DNA of 64,000 nucleotides, from NCBI GenBank assembly GCA_026129685.1, contig JAHCHO010000009.1:62001-126000 (forward strand), read 5' to 3'. Positions 51,144 to 60,989 of the stretch are shown in pieces. The stretch's first letter is position 1. Every line of letters starts with the position of its first letter. The DNA is from Fimbriimonadaceae bacterium (GTDB lineage Bacteria > Armatimonadota > Fimbriimonadia > Fimbriimonadales > Fimbriimonadaceae). Below the pieces are notes generated by a model, which saw only the letters and a list, made by a program, of their open reading frames with translations, did no database searches and was not told where the DNA came from. The translations under genes and the position numbers were made by a program.

Positions 51144-51196
51144 AGTCGGGAACCGAGGCTATTCTAGCCCCTGGAAGGTTCCCGTCCGCTACCCGT

Positions 51197-52573
51197 TCAG
51201 CCGGGCTGGACGGTGAAGGCGACGATCTTGCCCTCCGGGTCCTTGGCGCCGATCAGGTTGGCGACCGCCTTCTCGAAGGTCACGCGGTAGCGCCAGGTGG
51301 TCACCCCCGCCTCGACCTTGCGTTCGAGCAGTTCGTACTTCAGGGGGGCGCCGAGCGCGGCGAGGGCGGGCCGGTTCTGCTTGATGAGGTCGAGAATCTT
51401 GGCCTCGCGGAGTTTCGCGTGGAAGAGTTCTTCCTTGATGTCGCCGGACAGCGCGTCGGCGAAGGCCCGCTTCCAGAATTCGGTTTCCGCCGGGTCGTCC
51501 TTGATCGGCTTTTCGGTCAATTGGGGGGCGTAGCGGCGGGCGACCTCGCGGGATATCGTCGTCACCGGCGCGTTGTTCTGGTTGACGAGGGCGACGACGG
51601 TGAGGCCGAGATCCGGGTAGCGCTCGATGAGGGCGGACTGACTGAGGGTGTTGCCGCCGTGGGCGACCCGGGCGTGCTTCTGGGCGGCGGTGTCGAGCGC
51701 CCACCCGAAGCCGTAGCCGGTGGACGCGCCGGAGGTCAGTCGGTAGGGGGTCCACATCTGGGCGTAGGACTCGGGCTTGAGGAGGCGCTTTTCGCGCAGG
51801 CAGGCGTCCCACTTGGCGAGGTCGAGGACGGTGGAGACGAGGGAGCCGGCGGCGTAGCCGACGGTGGGCATGATCGGGTTGGCGTTCGACCGATTCGCAC
51901 CCATCAGGAGATAGCCGCGAGCGCGGTTGGGAATGACGGCGCGCGGGTTGCTGTTCCGGGTGGCGGCCATGGCCAGGGGCTTGAACACGCGCCGGTCCAA
52001 GAAGTCCCAGTAAGTCTCGCCCGTGACCTTCTCGATGATCGTGCCGAGGAGATAGTAGCCGGTGTTGCAGTACTCCCACTTCTCTCCGGGGGCGAATCGA
52101 AGCTCGCTATTGCGGAGGCGCTCGACGACTTCGCCATCCTTGAACTCGGAGGTGGCGGCGAGGGAGGCGGGGATGGCGCTTGTGTAGTTGACGAGGCCGG
52201 AGGTGTGGGTCAGGCAGTGGCGGACGGTGATGGGCGCCCACTTTTCGGGGAGGTCGGGCAGATAGGTGCGGATCGGCTCGTCGAGTTTGACCTTGCCCTC
52301 TTCGACGAGCATCATGATGGCGAAAGCGGTGAACTGCTTGGTGACCGAACCGATCTCGAACACCGTCTCCGGGCGGACGGGGGCGGGGGTTTCGAGGTTC
52401 GCCATGCCATACCCGGCCTTCTTGACGATCTTGCCGTCCTTGATGACGCAGAGCGCGAGGCCGGGCAGGTTCTGCCTCTTGAGTTCGGCGCGGACGAAGT
52501 CGTCGACGCCGTCCGCCCGGACGACCGGGACGAGGGCGAGGGCGACGATCGGGGCGAGCAGGCGAAGGCGCAT
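51197..52573 (-). CDS. Serine hydrolase, class C beta-lactamase-like (esterase/DD-peptidase family)
   Basis: 458 residues from ATG 52573; ATG 52585 is possible. Signal peptide (LLAPIVALALVPVVRA). Active-site motifs: SVTKQ in FEIGSVTKQFTAF (SxxK Ser near 64), YCN in WEYCNTGYYLLG (YxN) and HGGNTLS (HxG-type third box). The last 100 residues form an extra beta domain. Members cleave ester or peptide bonds; this is not a resistance gene on the evidence here. It lies 61 bases after the sialate esterase gene, same direction. Confidence 0.87.
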   Translation of the reverse strand: MRLRLLAPIVALALVPVVRADGVDDFVRAELKRQNLPGLALCVIKDGKIVKKAGYGMANLETPAPVRPETVFEIGSVTKQFTAFAIMMLVEEGKVKLDEPIRTYLPDLPEKWAPITVRHCLTHTSGLVNYTSAIPASLAATSEFKDGEVVERLRNSELRFAPGEKWEYCNTGYYLLGTIIEKVTGETYWDFLDRRVFKPLAMAATRNSNPRAVIPNRARGYLLMGANRSNANPIMPTVGYAAGSLVSTVLDLAKWDACLREKRLLKPESYAQMWTPYRLTSGASTGYGFGWALDTAAQKHARVAHGGNTLSQSALIERYPDLGLTVVALVNQNNAPVTTISREVARRYAPQLTEKPIKDDPAETEFWKRAFADALSGDIKEELFHAKLREAKILDLIKQNRPALAALGAPLKYELLERKVEAGVTTWRYRVTFEKAVANLIGAKDPEGKIVAFTVQPG

Positions 52574-52634
52574 GGTGGGGGCCATTATGGGCCGGGCCCG
52601 CGACGGGCAACCGGTCTTTCGGTCCCGTCCGGGC

Positions 52635-54050
52635 TTAGCGGTGGTCGAGGGTGAAGGGGGTCCAACGATCGCTTCGGAAGGAACTCGCGGGCAACCCCGC
52701 CGCATTGGCCAGGTTCGGGGTGGCGTCGTCGGCCCAAGCGTAGCGGACGGCGACCGGGTTGGGCACGCCTTCCGCCCAGACCACCAAGGTGTCGCCTTCG
52801 ATGCGGGCTTGGGCGGGAACGAACTTCTGATCCTTGCCCGCGATGGTGAAGTGGGAAGGGGACGCCCCATCGCGGGTCCGAAGGCCGCGGGCGGCATGGT
52901 CGAACCGTAAACGGAGGGTGTTGCCCTCGACCTTGAGCGAGCGGAACTCGGGCCCGGAGAAGACGATCTCGGGAAGGCGATAGGTCTTGGCGAAGGCCCA
53001 GCGGGCCAACCGGTCGGCGACGTCGCGCTTGTTGGGCGGGTGGATGTTGGCGGGGTCGCCGATGTCCATCGTGACGGCCATGCCCGTGTCCGGCACGGTG
53101 CGCATCGCCGTGAGTTGGGCTTCGCGGAGTTCGGCGGCGGCGCGGGGGTCGGCGCCGGCATAGCGGTAGGGCGCGATCTGCACGAAATAGAAGGGCAGAC
53201 GATCTTGGCCCCAAGCGCGGCGCCAGTTCGCGATCAACATCGGAAAGAGGGTGCGGTACCGCCACGCCGCCCAGGCGTTGCTCTCGCCCTGGTACCAGAT
53301 CGCGCCCGCCAGGCGGTACGGGATCAGGGGAGCGATCATGCCGTTGTAGAGTTTGCCGGGCCGGTTCGCGGGGTGGACGTTCGGGGCTTCCAGCAGGGCG
53401 AGCGTGCTGGCGAACTCCTTCGGGTCCTTCTGGAACTCGGCGAGGTCGGTCCAGGCTTCCACCACGGTGCCGCCCCAGGTGGCGTCGATCATGCCGACGG
53501 GCAGACCAAGGCGGAGGTGGAGCAAGCGCGCGTAGTGATAGCCGACGGCGGACCAGGCCGCGACGGTGTTCGGCGCGGCAGTTTGCCACTTGCCCGAGCA
53601 GTCGGTTTGGGGGGTGTCAGCGGTCGCGTTCGTGACGGTGAACATGCGGATCGCCGGGTAGTCGGCCTTCGCGACCTCGTCTTCCGCGCCTTCGGTTCGG
53701 GAGAGCGGCCACTCCATGTTGGACTGTCCGGAACACAGCCAGACCTCGCCGACGAGGACGTTGCCGATGGCGAGTCGGTTCGTGCCCTGGACGATCAGGT
53801 CGCCCGGCGTCCGGTCGGCGCGCAGGGGACCCAGCGTCACCTTCCACGCTCCGCGCGCGTCGGCTTTGGTGGTCGCGGTTTGGCTTTGGAAACGGACGGT
53901 GACGGGTTCGCCGGGGGTGGCCCAACCCCATACGGGAACCGGCTCCCCGTGCTGGAGGACCATTCCGGGCGAGAAGAGGGCGGGGACCCGCACTTCGGCC
54001 ATGGCGCTCGTACTGAGGAGCGGAAGGAGGAGCCAGCCGAGGGGTCTCAT
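52635..54050 (-). CDS. Sialate O-acetylesterase family protein
   Basis: 471 residues with a signal peptide (MRPLGWLLLPLLSTSAMA). The SASA-domain hallmarks are present: the nucleophile block LCSGQSNMEWPLS (Ser near 105), WGGTVVEAW, IWYQGESNAW and the acid/base region with MDIGDPANIHPPNKRDV (Asp-His). Family enzymes remove acetyl groups from sialic acids or other sugars. It faces the GH36-like gene across 83 bases and precedes a serine hydrolase, suggesting a glycan breakdown locus. It diverges without visible Shine-Dalgarno. Confidence 0.9.
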   Translation of the reverse strand: MRPLGWLLLPLLSTSAMAEVRVPALFSPGMVLQHGEPVPVWGWATPGEPVTVRFQSQTATTKADARGAWKVTLGPLRADRTPGDLIVQGTNRLAIGNVLVGEVWLCSGQSNMEWPLSRTEGAEDEVAKADYPAIRMFTVTNATADTPQTDCSGKWQTAAPNTVAAWSAVGYHYARLLHLRLGLPVGMIDATWGGTVVEAWTDLAEFQKDPKEFASTLALLEAPNVHPANRPGKLYNGMIAPLIPYRLAGAIWYQGESNAWAAWRYRTLFPMLIANWRRAWGQDRLPFYFVQIAPYRYAGADPRAAAELREAQLTAMRTVPDTGMAVTMDIGDPANIHPPNKRDVADRLARWAFAKTYRLPEIVFSGPEFRSLKVEGNTLRLRFDHAARGLRTRDGASPSHFTIAGKDQKFVPAQARIEGDTLVVWAEGVPNPVAVRYAWADDATPNLANAAGLPASSFRSDRWTPFTLDHR

Positions 54051-54133
54051 GGAAGGAGCTTTCGACGGGGAGGGGGCTCGGACCTTCCCAATGCGGGAGG
54101 ACCGGCCCGGGGCGAACCGAACTGGAGCCTACG

Positions 54134-56284
54134 ATGACCTCCCTCGCGCTGGGATTGCTCCTCGCCGGTACGACCACGATGACCGCTCCATCCGACTTTC
54201 TGCTCGATCCCTCGCCGTACCGCGCCCGCCTGGTCGAAGGTCCGGGCCAAGGCGAAGTCTCGCTCGACAACGGACTGATCCGCCGAACGTTCCGGTTGGG
54301 GCCGAACATGGCGACGGTCGCCCTCGACAACCGAATGACGGGCGCCTCGATGCTTCGAGCGGTGCGGCCCGAGGTGCGGCTGACGCTGAACGGGCGCGAG
54401 GTCGAAGTGGGCGGGCTGAAGGGGCAACCCAACCAGGCGTTCCTCGCCCCCGAGTGGCTCGACCGGATGACGGCCGACCCGAACGGGTGGATGTTCCTTC
54501 GCTACGAGAGCGGGCCGATCCGTGAACGGTTCGCGTGGAAACGCGTTCGCCACCGTGCGCCCGATGCGGTCTGGCCGCCCAAGGGCGTGGAGGCTCGGTT
54601 CTTATTCGTTCCGCCCGTTGGCCACGGTTTCGACGGCGTCACCCTCACCGTCCACTATGAGATGCTCGACGGGTTGCCGGTCATCGGGAAGTGGTTCACG
54701 CTGGACAACCAGGGGAAGGACCCGGTGACGGTCGACCGCTTCGTGAGCGAAACCCTCGCCTTGGTCGAGGCGGAGTCGCGCGTGGAACACCGGGACGTGG
54801 CGACGATGCTGCCGAACGTCCACGTTCAGACGGATTACGCTTTCGGGGGCGACACCGCCACGAACGCGAACCGGTGGGCGGTCCACTGGCGCGAGGACCC
54901 GACGTACCAGACGCAGGTGAGCTACCTCCTGAAGACGCCGTGCTTGCTCGAGATCGGACCGGAAGTCGGGCCGGCGCAGGACGTGCCACCGGGCGGGAGG
55001 TTCGAGAGTCTGCGCGCATGGGTGCTGGTGCACGACACGACGGATCGGGAACGGAAGGGGCTGCAGGTGCGGAAGCTTTTGCGCGCGCTGGCCCCCTGGT
55101 CCACCGAAAACCCGTTGATGATGCACATGCGATCGGCGGAGGAGGGGGCGGTCCGAACGGCGATCGACCAGTGCGCGGCGGTCGGGTTCGAGATGTTGAT
55201 TCTGAGCTTTGGGAGCGGCTTCGATATGGAGAACGACGACCCCGGGTACTTGGCGAAATGGAAGGGTATCGCGGACTATGCGCGGTCGAAGGGGGTGGAG
55301 ATCGGTTCGTACTCGCTCCTGGCGAGCCGCCGGGTCTCGCCGGATTCGGACAACGCGATCAACCCGAAGACGGGCACCCCGGAAGGGCAGACGTTCGGGA
55401 CCGCGCCCGCGCTGGCAAGCGGATGGGGACAGGTTTATTTCCGAAAGTTGTACCGAATATTCCCAGAGACCGGGTTTTCGCTTCTCGAGCACGACGGCTC
55501 CTATCCCGGTGACTACGACGCGGCGGCCCGTCCGCCGTTGCAGAAGGGGGCGGACGACTCGCAGTGGGTGCAATGGCGCATCGTCACCGACTTCTACAAG
55601 TGGTGCCGGGCGAACGGGGTGTATCTGAATATTCCCGACTACTACTTTCTGAACGGCGGGAGCAAGATCGCGATGGGGTACCGGGAGACCAACTGGTCGC
55701 TCCCGCGCGCGCAGCAGGTGATTCACGCGCGGCAGAACATCTACGACGGCACTTGGGAGAAGGCCCCGAGCATGGGCTGGATGTTCGTTCCTCTCACGGA
55801 GTACCAGGGCGGCGGGGCGGCCGCAACGATCGAACCGCTCGACGAGAACCTTGACACTTACGAGCGCCACCTGGCGAACTGCCTGGGGATGGGGGTCCAG
55901 GCGTGCTACCGGGGGCCGCGTCTGTACGACACCGACCGCACGAAGGCGGCGGTCGGGAAGTGGGTCGCCTGGTACAAGGCGCACCGGGACATCCTCGAGT
56001 CAGACATGATCCACCTGCGACGCGCGGACGCCCGGGATTGGGACGGGATGCTGCACGTCAATCCGACGCTTTCGACGAAGGGAATGGCGGTTTTGTACAA
56101 CCCTTTGAGCGAGAGAATCAACCGTACCATCGAACTGCCGCTGTACTACACGGGGCTCAGCGATCGGGCCAAGGTGCGGGTCGAAGGCGGTCGAGCCCGT
56201 TCGTACCGTCTTGATCGCGACCGTCGCATTTCGGTGAAGGTTGGGATTCCGGCGGGCGGGATGACGTGGCTGACGATCGAGTGA
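54134..56284 (+). CDS. Secreted glycoside hydrolase, GH36/alpha-galactosidase-like
   Basis: 716 residues from ATG 54134 with a short signal peptide (MTSLALGLLLAGTTT). An N-terminal beta sandwich (EVSLDNGLIRRTFRLGP, LPVIGKWFTLDNQG) leads to a TIM barrel: FEMLILSFGSG, GVEIGSYSLLASRRV, and the likely nucleophile segment TGFSLLEHDGSYPGDYD near 450, matching the K/H-D-G pattern of clan GH-D. Further on are WCRANGVYLNIPDYYFLNGG and LTEYQGGGA. The C-terminal domain is all-beta. Substrate unclear (alpha-galactoside or alpha-N-acetylgalactosaminide). A TACGAT overlaps the ATG. Tail-to-tail with the ADP-ribosylglycohydrolase gene. Confidence 0.75.
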   Translation: MTSLALGLLLAGTTTMTAPSDFLLDPSPYRARLVEGPGQGEVSLDNGLIRRTFRLGPNMATVALDNRMTGASMLRAVRPEVRLTLNGREVEVGGLKGQPNQAFLAPEWLDRMTADPNGWMFLRYESGPIRERFAWKRVRHRAPDAVWPPKGVEARFLFVPPVGHGFDGVTLTVHYEMLDGLPVIGKWFTLDNQGKDPVTVDRFVSETLALVEAESRVEHRDVATMLPNVHVQTDYAFGGDTATNANRWAVHWREDPTYQTQVSYLLKTPCLLEIGPEVGPAQDVPPGGRFESLRAWVLVHDTTDRERKGLQVRKLLRALAPWSTENPLMMHMRSAEEGAVRTAIDQCAAVGFEMLILSFGSGFDMENDDPGYLAKWKGIADYARSKGVEIGSYSLLASRRVSPDSDNAINPKTGTPEGQTFGTAPALASGWGQVYFRKLYRIFPETGFSLLEHDGSYPGDYDAAARPPLQKGADDSQWVQWRIVTDFYKWCRANGVYLNIPDYYFLNGGSKIAMGYRETNWSLPRAQQVIHARQNIYDGTWEKAPSMGWMFVPLTEYQGGGAAATIEPLDENLDTYERHLANCLGMGVQACYRGPRLYDTDRTKAAVGKWVAWYKAHRDILESDMIHLRRADARDWDGMLHVNPTLSTKGMAVLYNPLSERINRTIELPLYYTGLSDRAKVRVEGGRARSYRLDRDRRISVKVGIPAGGMTWLTIE

Positions 56285-56285
56285 C

Positions 56286-58352
56286 TCAGGCCGGGTGGAT
56301 TCGGATGGCGCCGGCGTGGACGTTGCCGTCCCGGACGAGCAATCCGATCGCGCCTCCGTCGAGGGGTCCGGGCGTTCCTTCCAACCGAAGGCCCTCCGCT
56401 TCGGCGACGACCCGGTCGTCGACGACCTGGACCGCAAACCGGTAGGTCCGTTCGAGTTCGAATCGCAGGGGTTCTTCGGCGAGGACCGCCCGTTCGTCGC
56501 CCACGGTCCGCAACAGCCGGACGACGTGGTCGTCGGACAGGACGACCGCCAGGTGCCGCCGAAGCCCCTGGACCCGGGCGGCGAGGCCGAACGCGCGGGC
56601 GAGGCGGGGCTTGAAGGTGGTTTCGACGCGATAGTCGCGCCAGCCGTCCTCGCCGTGGATCGCCATCCCCTCGCCTTCGTCTTGCGCGGCGCGGAACTCG
56701 GCGTCCTCCCAACTGGGATCGAAGCGCGTGCAACCGGGGACCCAGGCGTCGCGCCAACGGGAGTGGCCGGATCGCCCGAAGAAGGTGGTGTCCGGCGCGC
56801 CGGTCCAGTCGATCCGATCGAGCAGCAGCCGCGATTCGCCCGAAGACGCGGACGAGAGGGCGAGCCCCACCGTTTCCACCGGTTGGGACAGCGTTTCGGG
56901 AACGAACCACTCGAGGGTCGCCTCCTTTCCGGGGGCCAGAACGGTGGCGGCCGCGTCGAGGAAGGTGGGCCGATCCTCTCCCGCCAGTCCGACGAAGAAG
57001 GCGACCTGGACGTCGTCGGCGTTGTCGGGTGGGGCCATCACCCGGGCGTGCAGCCGCTGGCCGGGATAGAGGGTGGGGCAGGCGTCGCATCGGTAGCCGC
57101 CCGCCGGGTTTAGCCTCCGCGAGGGCAAGGTTTCGGTCCCCACCCGGATCGGCTCGATCGTCGGGCCGACGATGCCGATCGAGAGGGCCCTCGAGGTTCC
57201 GTGTACCACGTTCGCAAGGCGCGCCTCGCCGACCAAGACCTCGAAACCCTGGGCCGACCCCGGGTGGTGGAAGGTGAAGCGCGCGCCGTCCTTGGGCGAC
57301 GCGTGGGTTTCTCCGGCCAGCGTCCGCCCGGCCCGCACCACCCGCTCGGCCTCGCGGACCGCGTCGGTGACGCAGCGGCCGCCGTTGGCGGTGGGGAGGT
57401 ACATGCGGTCTCGGACAGGTTCGCGCCACCGGTCGGCGACCGCGTCGAGTCCGCCGCGAATCCCCATCAGACACCCGACGTTGCCGCTGTTGCAGTCGGT
57501 GTCCCACCCGCCGGTGTTGACGATCGTCAGCGACCGGTCGAAGTCTCCGTCTCCCCACAGCAGGGCGAGTTGAATTAACCCGTGGTTCGGAATCATGTGG
57601 CATCCGCCGCCGTACCGGCGGTAGCCGTAGCGCTCATCGAGCCAGGCGAGCGCCTTCCGCCAATCCGGTTCCCGGGAGCGAAGGTCGCGCAGCTCGCGGA
57701 TCATCGTCGCGACAAGACAGTCTTTCGGAATCTGGGCGAGGGCGACCTCTCGCAGGAGGTCCAGGTTCGACTCGCCGAACGCGGCGGACTCCATCGCGGC
57801 GAGGGCCATCGCGCCGAAGAGGGCCTCTCCGTCGTGGCTCACGCTCGCGGCGCGGCGAGCGAGGTCGGCGGCGAAGGCGGGGTCGTTCGGAGCGACCATC
57901 GCCCACCCGTCGATGAAGATCTGGGCGCCGATCTGTTCGGCGACGACCTGGCCGTTGCGTTCGATGGAGCCACATTCGGGGGCGGGGACCCCCTGCTTCA
58001 TCCGCAGGAAGGCGGTGTGCTCGGTCGAGACCCCCATCCCGCCCCACCAGAGGATGGATCTGTTCTCGACGATCGCGTTGAGCCACGTTTCGCGAACCTG
58101 GTTCGGGGTGAGGTCGCGGGGGTACCCGTGCTCCTCGAGGGCGCGTAGGAAGCCGAAGGTGCCTGAGACGTCGTCGTCGGCGACGACGAGGGGCACGCCC
58201 CGCTGCTCGTGGACGTAGCCCGTGATCTCGCCGAAGGTCCGTTCGATGTCACGGTTCGACCATCCTTCGAACGGTCGCCCCAGGTAGACCCCGACGATTT
58301 TGCCCAAGACGCCGGCGTAGACGCGTTCGGAATAGTCGGACGGGAGGGGCAT
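56286..58352 (-). CDS. ADP-ribosylglycohydrolase (DraG-like) family protein with long C-terminal extension
   Basis: 688 residues from ATG 58352 (MPLPSDYSERVYAGVLG). The first 370 residues match DraG-type hydrolases: the metal Asp cluster VADDDVSGTF near 57 and GGWDTDCNSGNVG near 285, which bind two Mg ions. The remaining 300 residues (WFVPETLSQPVETVGLAL, WVPGCTRFDPSWED, GMAIHGEDGWRDYRVETTFKPR) form beta-sandwich-like domains absent from standard DraG, probably carbohydrate-binding. No signal peptide is obvious. The role may be glycan or ADP-ribose hydrolysis; uncertain. It diverges from mutS. Confidence 0.82.
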   Translation of the reverse strand: MPLPSDYSERVYAGVLGKIVGVYLGRPFEGWSNRDIERTFGEITGYVHEQRGVPLVVADDDVSGTFGFLRALEEHGYPRDLTPNQVRETWLNAIVENRSILWWGGMGVSTEHTAFLRMKQGVPAPECGSIERNGQVVAEQIGAQIFIDGWAMVAPNDPAFAADLARRAASVSHDGEALFGAMALAAMESAAFGESNLDLLREVALAQIPKDCLVATMIRELRDLRSREPDWRKALAWLDERYGYRRYGGGCHMIPNHGLIQLALLWGDGDFDRSLTIVNTGGWDTDCNSGNVGCLMGIRGGLDAVADRWREPVRDRMYLPTANGGRCVTDAVREAERVVRAGRTLAGETHASPKDGARFTFHHPGSAQGFEVLVGEARLANVVHGTSRALSIGIVGPTIEPIRVGTETLPSRRLNPAGGYRCDACPTLYPGQRLHARVMAPPDNADDVQVAFFVGLAGEDRPTFLDAAATVLAPGKEATLEWFVPETLSQPVETVGLALSSASSGESRLLLDRIDWTGAPDTTFFGRSGHSRWRDAWVPGCTRFDPSWEDAEFRAAQDEGEGMAIHGEDGWRDYRVETTFKPRLARAFGLAARVQGLRRHLAVVLSDDHVVRLLRTVGDERAVLAEEPLRFELERTYRFAVQVVDDRVVAEAEGLRLEGTPGPLDGGAIGLLVRDGNVHAGAIRIHPA

Positions 58353-58420
58353 GTTCCCCGCATTCGCCGGACCGGGTCCGGATTCCTGTCGGGCCGTTTC
58401 GGGGTCATACTCCAAGACCC

Positions 58421-60976
58421 GTGCGCGCCGAAACGCCGATGCTCCAGCAGTACTTCCGGGCCAAAGAGGCCCATCCCGGAGTGTTGCTGGCGATGCGCGT
58501 CGGCGACTTCTACGAGTTTTACGGCGAGGACGCCGAGACGGCGGCGCGGGCCTTGGAGATCACCCTCACGGGTCGCGAGGACGGGTCGAACGGGCGCATC
58601 GCGATGGCGGGGGTGCCGTACCACGCGGTCGAGAAGTACCTGGCCCGTCTCGTCCAGCAGGGCCTGAAGGTTGCGCTGTGCGACCAGATCGAGGACCCGA
58701 AGAAGGCCAAAGGCCTTGTCCAGCGCAAGGTCACCCGAGTGGTGACGCCCGGCACGATCCTCGAGGACGCGATGCTCCCGAGCGGCCAGAACAACTTCCT
58801 TGCCGCCCTGTGCATGGTGGAGGGCAAGATCGGCCTCGCCACGCTCGACCCCAGTACGGGCGAGTTTCTCGTGACGGAGTTCGGAGGCGAGGACTGGCAG
58901 GCGAAGTTGCTGCAGGAACTCGCCCGCCTGAGGCCGGCCGAACTGCTCTTGCCGAAGGACGCCGAAGGGTTCGAGGGTCCGGCGCGCGAAGCGCTCGGCA
59001 TCGCGGTGACGGAGGCGCCCGCTCCCAGCCCGGGCCAGGCGGAACGCGCCCTTCTCCGGCACTTCGACACGGCGAACCTCGGCGGCTTCGGCGTTCACGG
59101 AATGGCGGGCGGCCTGGTCGCCGCGTCGATGGTCCTCGCCTACGCGGAGCACAACGGCCTCGAACTCCGGCACGTGGACGGCCTGGCCGCCTACTCGATC
59201 GAGAGTTACATGAGGCTCGACGCCTCCACCCGCCGTAGCCTCGAACTCACGCAGAACCTGGCGGACGGGTCGCGCCGGCACACCCTCCTCGCCGTTCTCG
59301 ACGGAACCGTCTCGGCGATGGGCGCGCGGCTGATGCGGCGCTGGATCGAACAGCCCCTCCTCGACGCTCCGACCATCCAAGCCCGTCTCGACGCCGTCCA
59401 GCGCTTCACCGAACACGCCCTTCCTCGTTACGACCTGCGGGACGCGATCAAGCGCATCGCCGACATCGAGCGGCTCGTCTCGCGGGCGGCGACGGGCCTG
59501 GCCGGTCCCCGCGATCTCGCGGCCCTTCGAGCCTCGCTGCAGGCGCTCCCGTCGCTGTCCGATCCCCTGCGCAAGCTCGGGGTCGGCCGAATCCAGGAGC
59601 TACGAACGGCGATCGTGGACCATTCTGAGCTCGCGCGGGTCCTCGAACGCGCTCTGGTGCCCGACCCGCCCCCCGTCCTGCGCGACGGCGGGGTGATCCG
59701 CGAGGGACACGACGCCGAACTCGACGCCCTCCGTGAGCTCGGGCGAGGGGGCAAGGACTTCATCGCCCGCCTGGAACAGAGCGAGCGCGAACGAACCGGA
59801 ATCGCCACCCTCAAGGTCGGCTTCAACTCCGTCTTCGGCTATTACCTCGAGGTCCGGAAGGGGGACGCGGGTCGCGTGCCCGATGACTTCATCCGCAAGC
59901 AGACCACCGCCAACGCCGAACGCTATATCACCGCCGCCCTCAAGGAGCAGGAGTCGATCGTTTTGGGGGCGGACGAGAAGGCGTTCGCCCTCGAGGCCGA
60001 CCTTTTTGGCCGCCTGAGGTCCCGGGTCGCCGAGCATTCGAGCGCCCTGCTTCAGACCGCCCGCTCGATCGCCGAACTCGACGTTCTCGCGGGCCTTGCC
60101 GAGACGGCGATGCACCGGGGCTACACGAAGCCCGAGGTTCTGGCCGACGACGTGCTCGAAGTCCGCGCCGGCCGACACCCGGTGGTCGAGGCGAACGCTC
60201 CGAACTTCGTGCCGAACGACCTCGATTTCGCCGCCGACGCCCGGGCGATCGTCCTCACCGGCCCGAACATGAGCGGAAAGTCCACCTACCTGCGGCAGAC
60301 GGCGCTCATCGTGCTAATGGCCCAGATCGGAAGCTTCGTGCCGGCCAAGGCCTGCCGCCTCGGGTTGTGCGACCGCATTTTCGCCCGCATCGGGGCCAAG
60401 GACGAGATTGCGCTCGGCCAGAGCACGTTCATGGTCGAGATGCTGGAAAGCGCGAACATCCTCCATCACGCCACGGATCGTAGCCTGGTGATCCTCGACG
60501 AGGTCGGACGCGGCACCAGCACGTACGACGGGCTCGCGATCGCTTGGGCGATGGTGGAGGAACTCGCGGCAATCGGGTGCAAGACGATGTTCGCCACGCA
60601 CTACCACCAACTGAACGAGTTGGCCGACCAAGTCCCCACGGTCCGGAATTTCCGCGTCAGCGTCGAGGAGCGGGGAGAGGACGTGGTCTGGACGCACAAG
60701 GTCCTTCCCGGCGGGACGGACCGCTCCTATGGGGTCCATGTCGCGCGCATGGCGGGGGTTCCGCCGAGGGTTCTGCGGCGCGCTTCGGAGATCTTGGCGG
60801 AGTTGGAGGGTTCGGCCTCGCCGCGGGCCGTGCCGCCGACCCTTCGGTCGCTTCAACTGTCGTTGTTCGAAGCGGAGGAGTCGCCCGTCGTCGCCGAGCT
60901 TCGGCGTTTGCAGGTCGAGAATCTGACGCCGCTGGAGGCGTTGCGGCTGATCGACGCGTGGCAACGACGGGTGTAG
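58421..60976 (+). CDS. mutS: DNA mismatch repair protein MutS
   Basis: 851 residues from GTG 58421, which places TPMLQQYF at the normal N-terminus. The mismatch-reading motif is GDFYEFYGEDA (Phe-x-Glu near 27-35). The ATPase has GPNMSGKSTYLRQ (Walker A), ILDEVGRGTSTYDG (Walker B) and FATHYHQL. It recognises mismatches and starts repair with MutL; no mutL is in the window. CATACT, nine bases before the GTG, may be a leaderless -10. Confidence 0.96.
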   Translation: MRAETPMLQQYFRAKEAHPGVLLAMRVGDFYEFYGEDAETAARALEITLTGREDGSNGRIAMAGVPYHAVEKYLARLVQQGLKVALCDQIEDPKKAKGLVQRKVTRVVTPGTILEDAMLPSGQNNFLAALCMVEGKIGLATLDPSTGEFLVTEFGGEDWQAKLLQELARLRPAELLLPKDAEGFEGPAREALGIAVTEAPAPSPGQAERALLRHFDTANLGGFGVHGMAGGLVAASMVLAYAEHNGLELRHVDGLAAYSIESYMRLDASTRRSLELTQNLADGSRRHTLLAVLDGTVSAMGARLMRRWIEQPLLDAPTIQARLDAVQRFTEHALPRYDLRDAIKRIADIERLVSRAATGLAGPRDLAALRASLQALPSLSDPLRKLGVGRIQELRTAIVDHSELARVLERALVPDPPPVLRDGGVIREGHDAELDALRELGRGGKDFIARLEQSERERTGIATLKVGFNSVFGYYLEVRKGDAGRVPDDFIRKQTTANAERYITAALKEQESIVLGADEKAFALEADLFGRLRSRVAEHSSALLQTARSIAELDVLAGLAETAMHRGYTKPEVLADDVLEVRAGRHPVVEANAPNFVPNDLDFAADARAIVLTGPNMSGKSTYLRQTALIVLMAQIGSFVPAKACRLGLCDRIFARIGAKDEIALGQSTFMVEMLESANILHHATDRSLVILDEVGRGTSTYDGLAIAWAMVEELAAIGCKTMFATHYHQLNELADQVPTVRNFRVSVEERGEDVVWTHKVLPGGTDRSYGVHVARMAGVPPRVLRRASEILAELEGSASPRAVPPTLRSLQLSLFEAEESPVVAELRRLQVENLTPLEALRLIDAWQRRV

Positions 60977-60989
60977 CGGGTCGGGCGGT

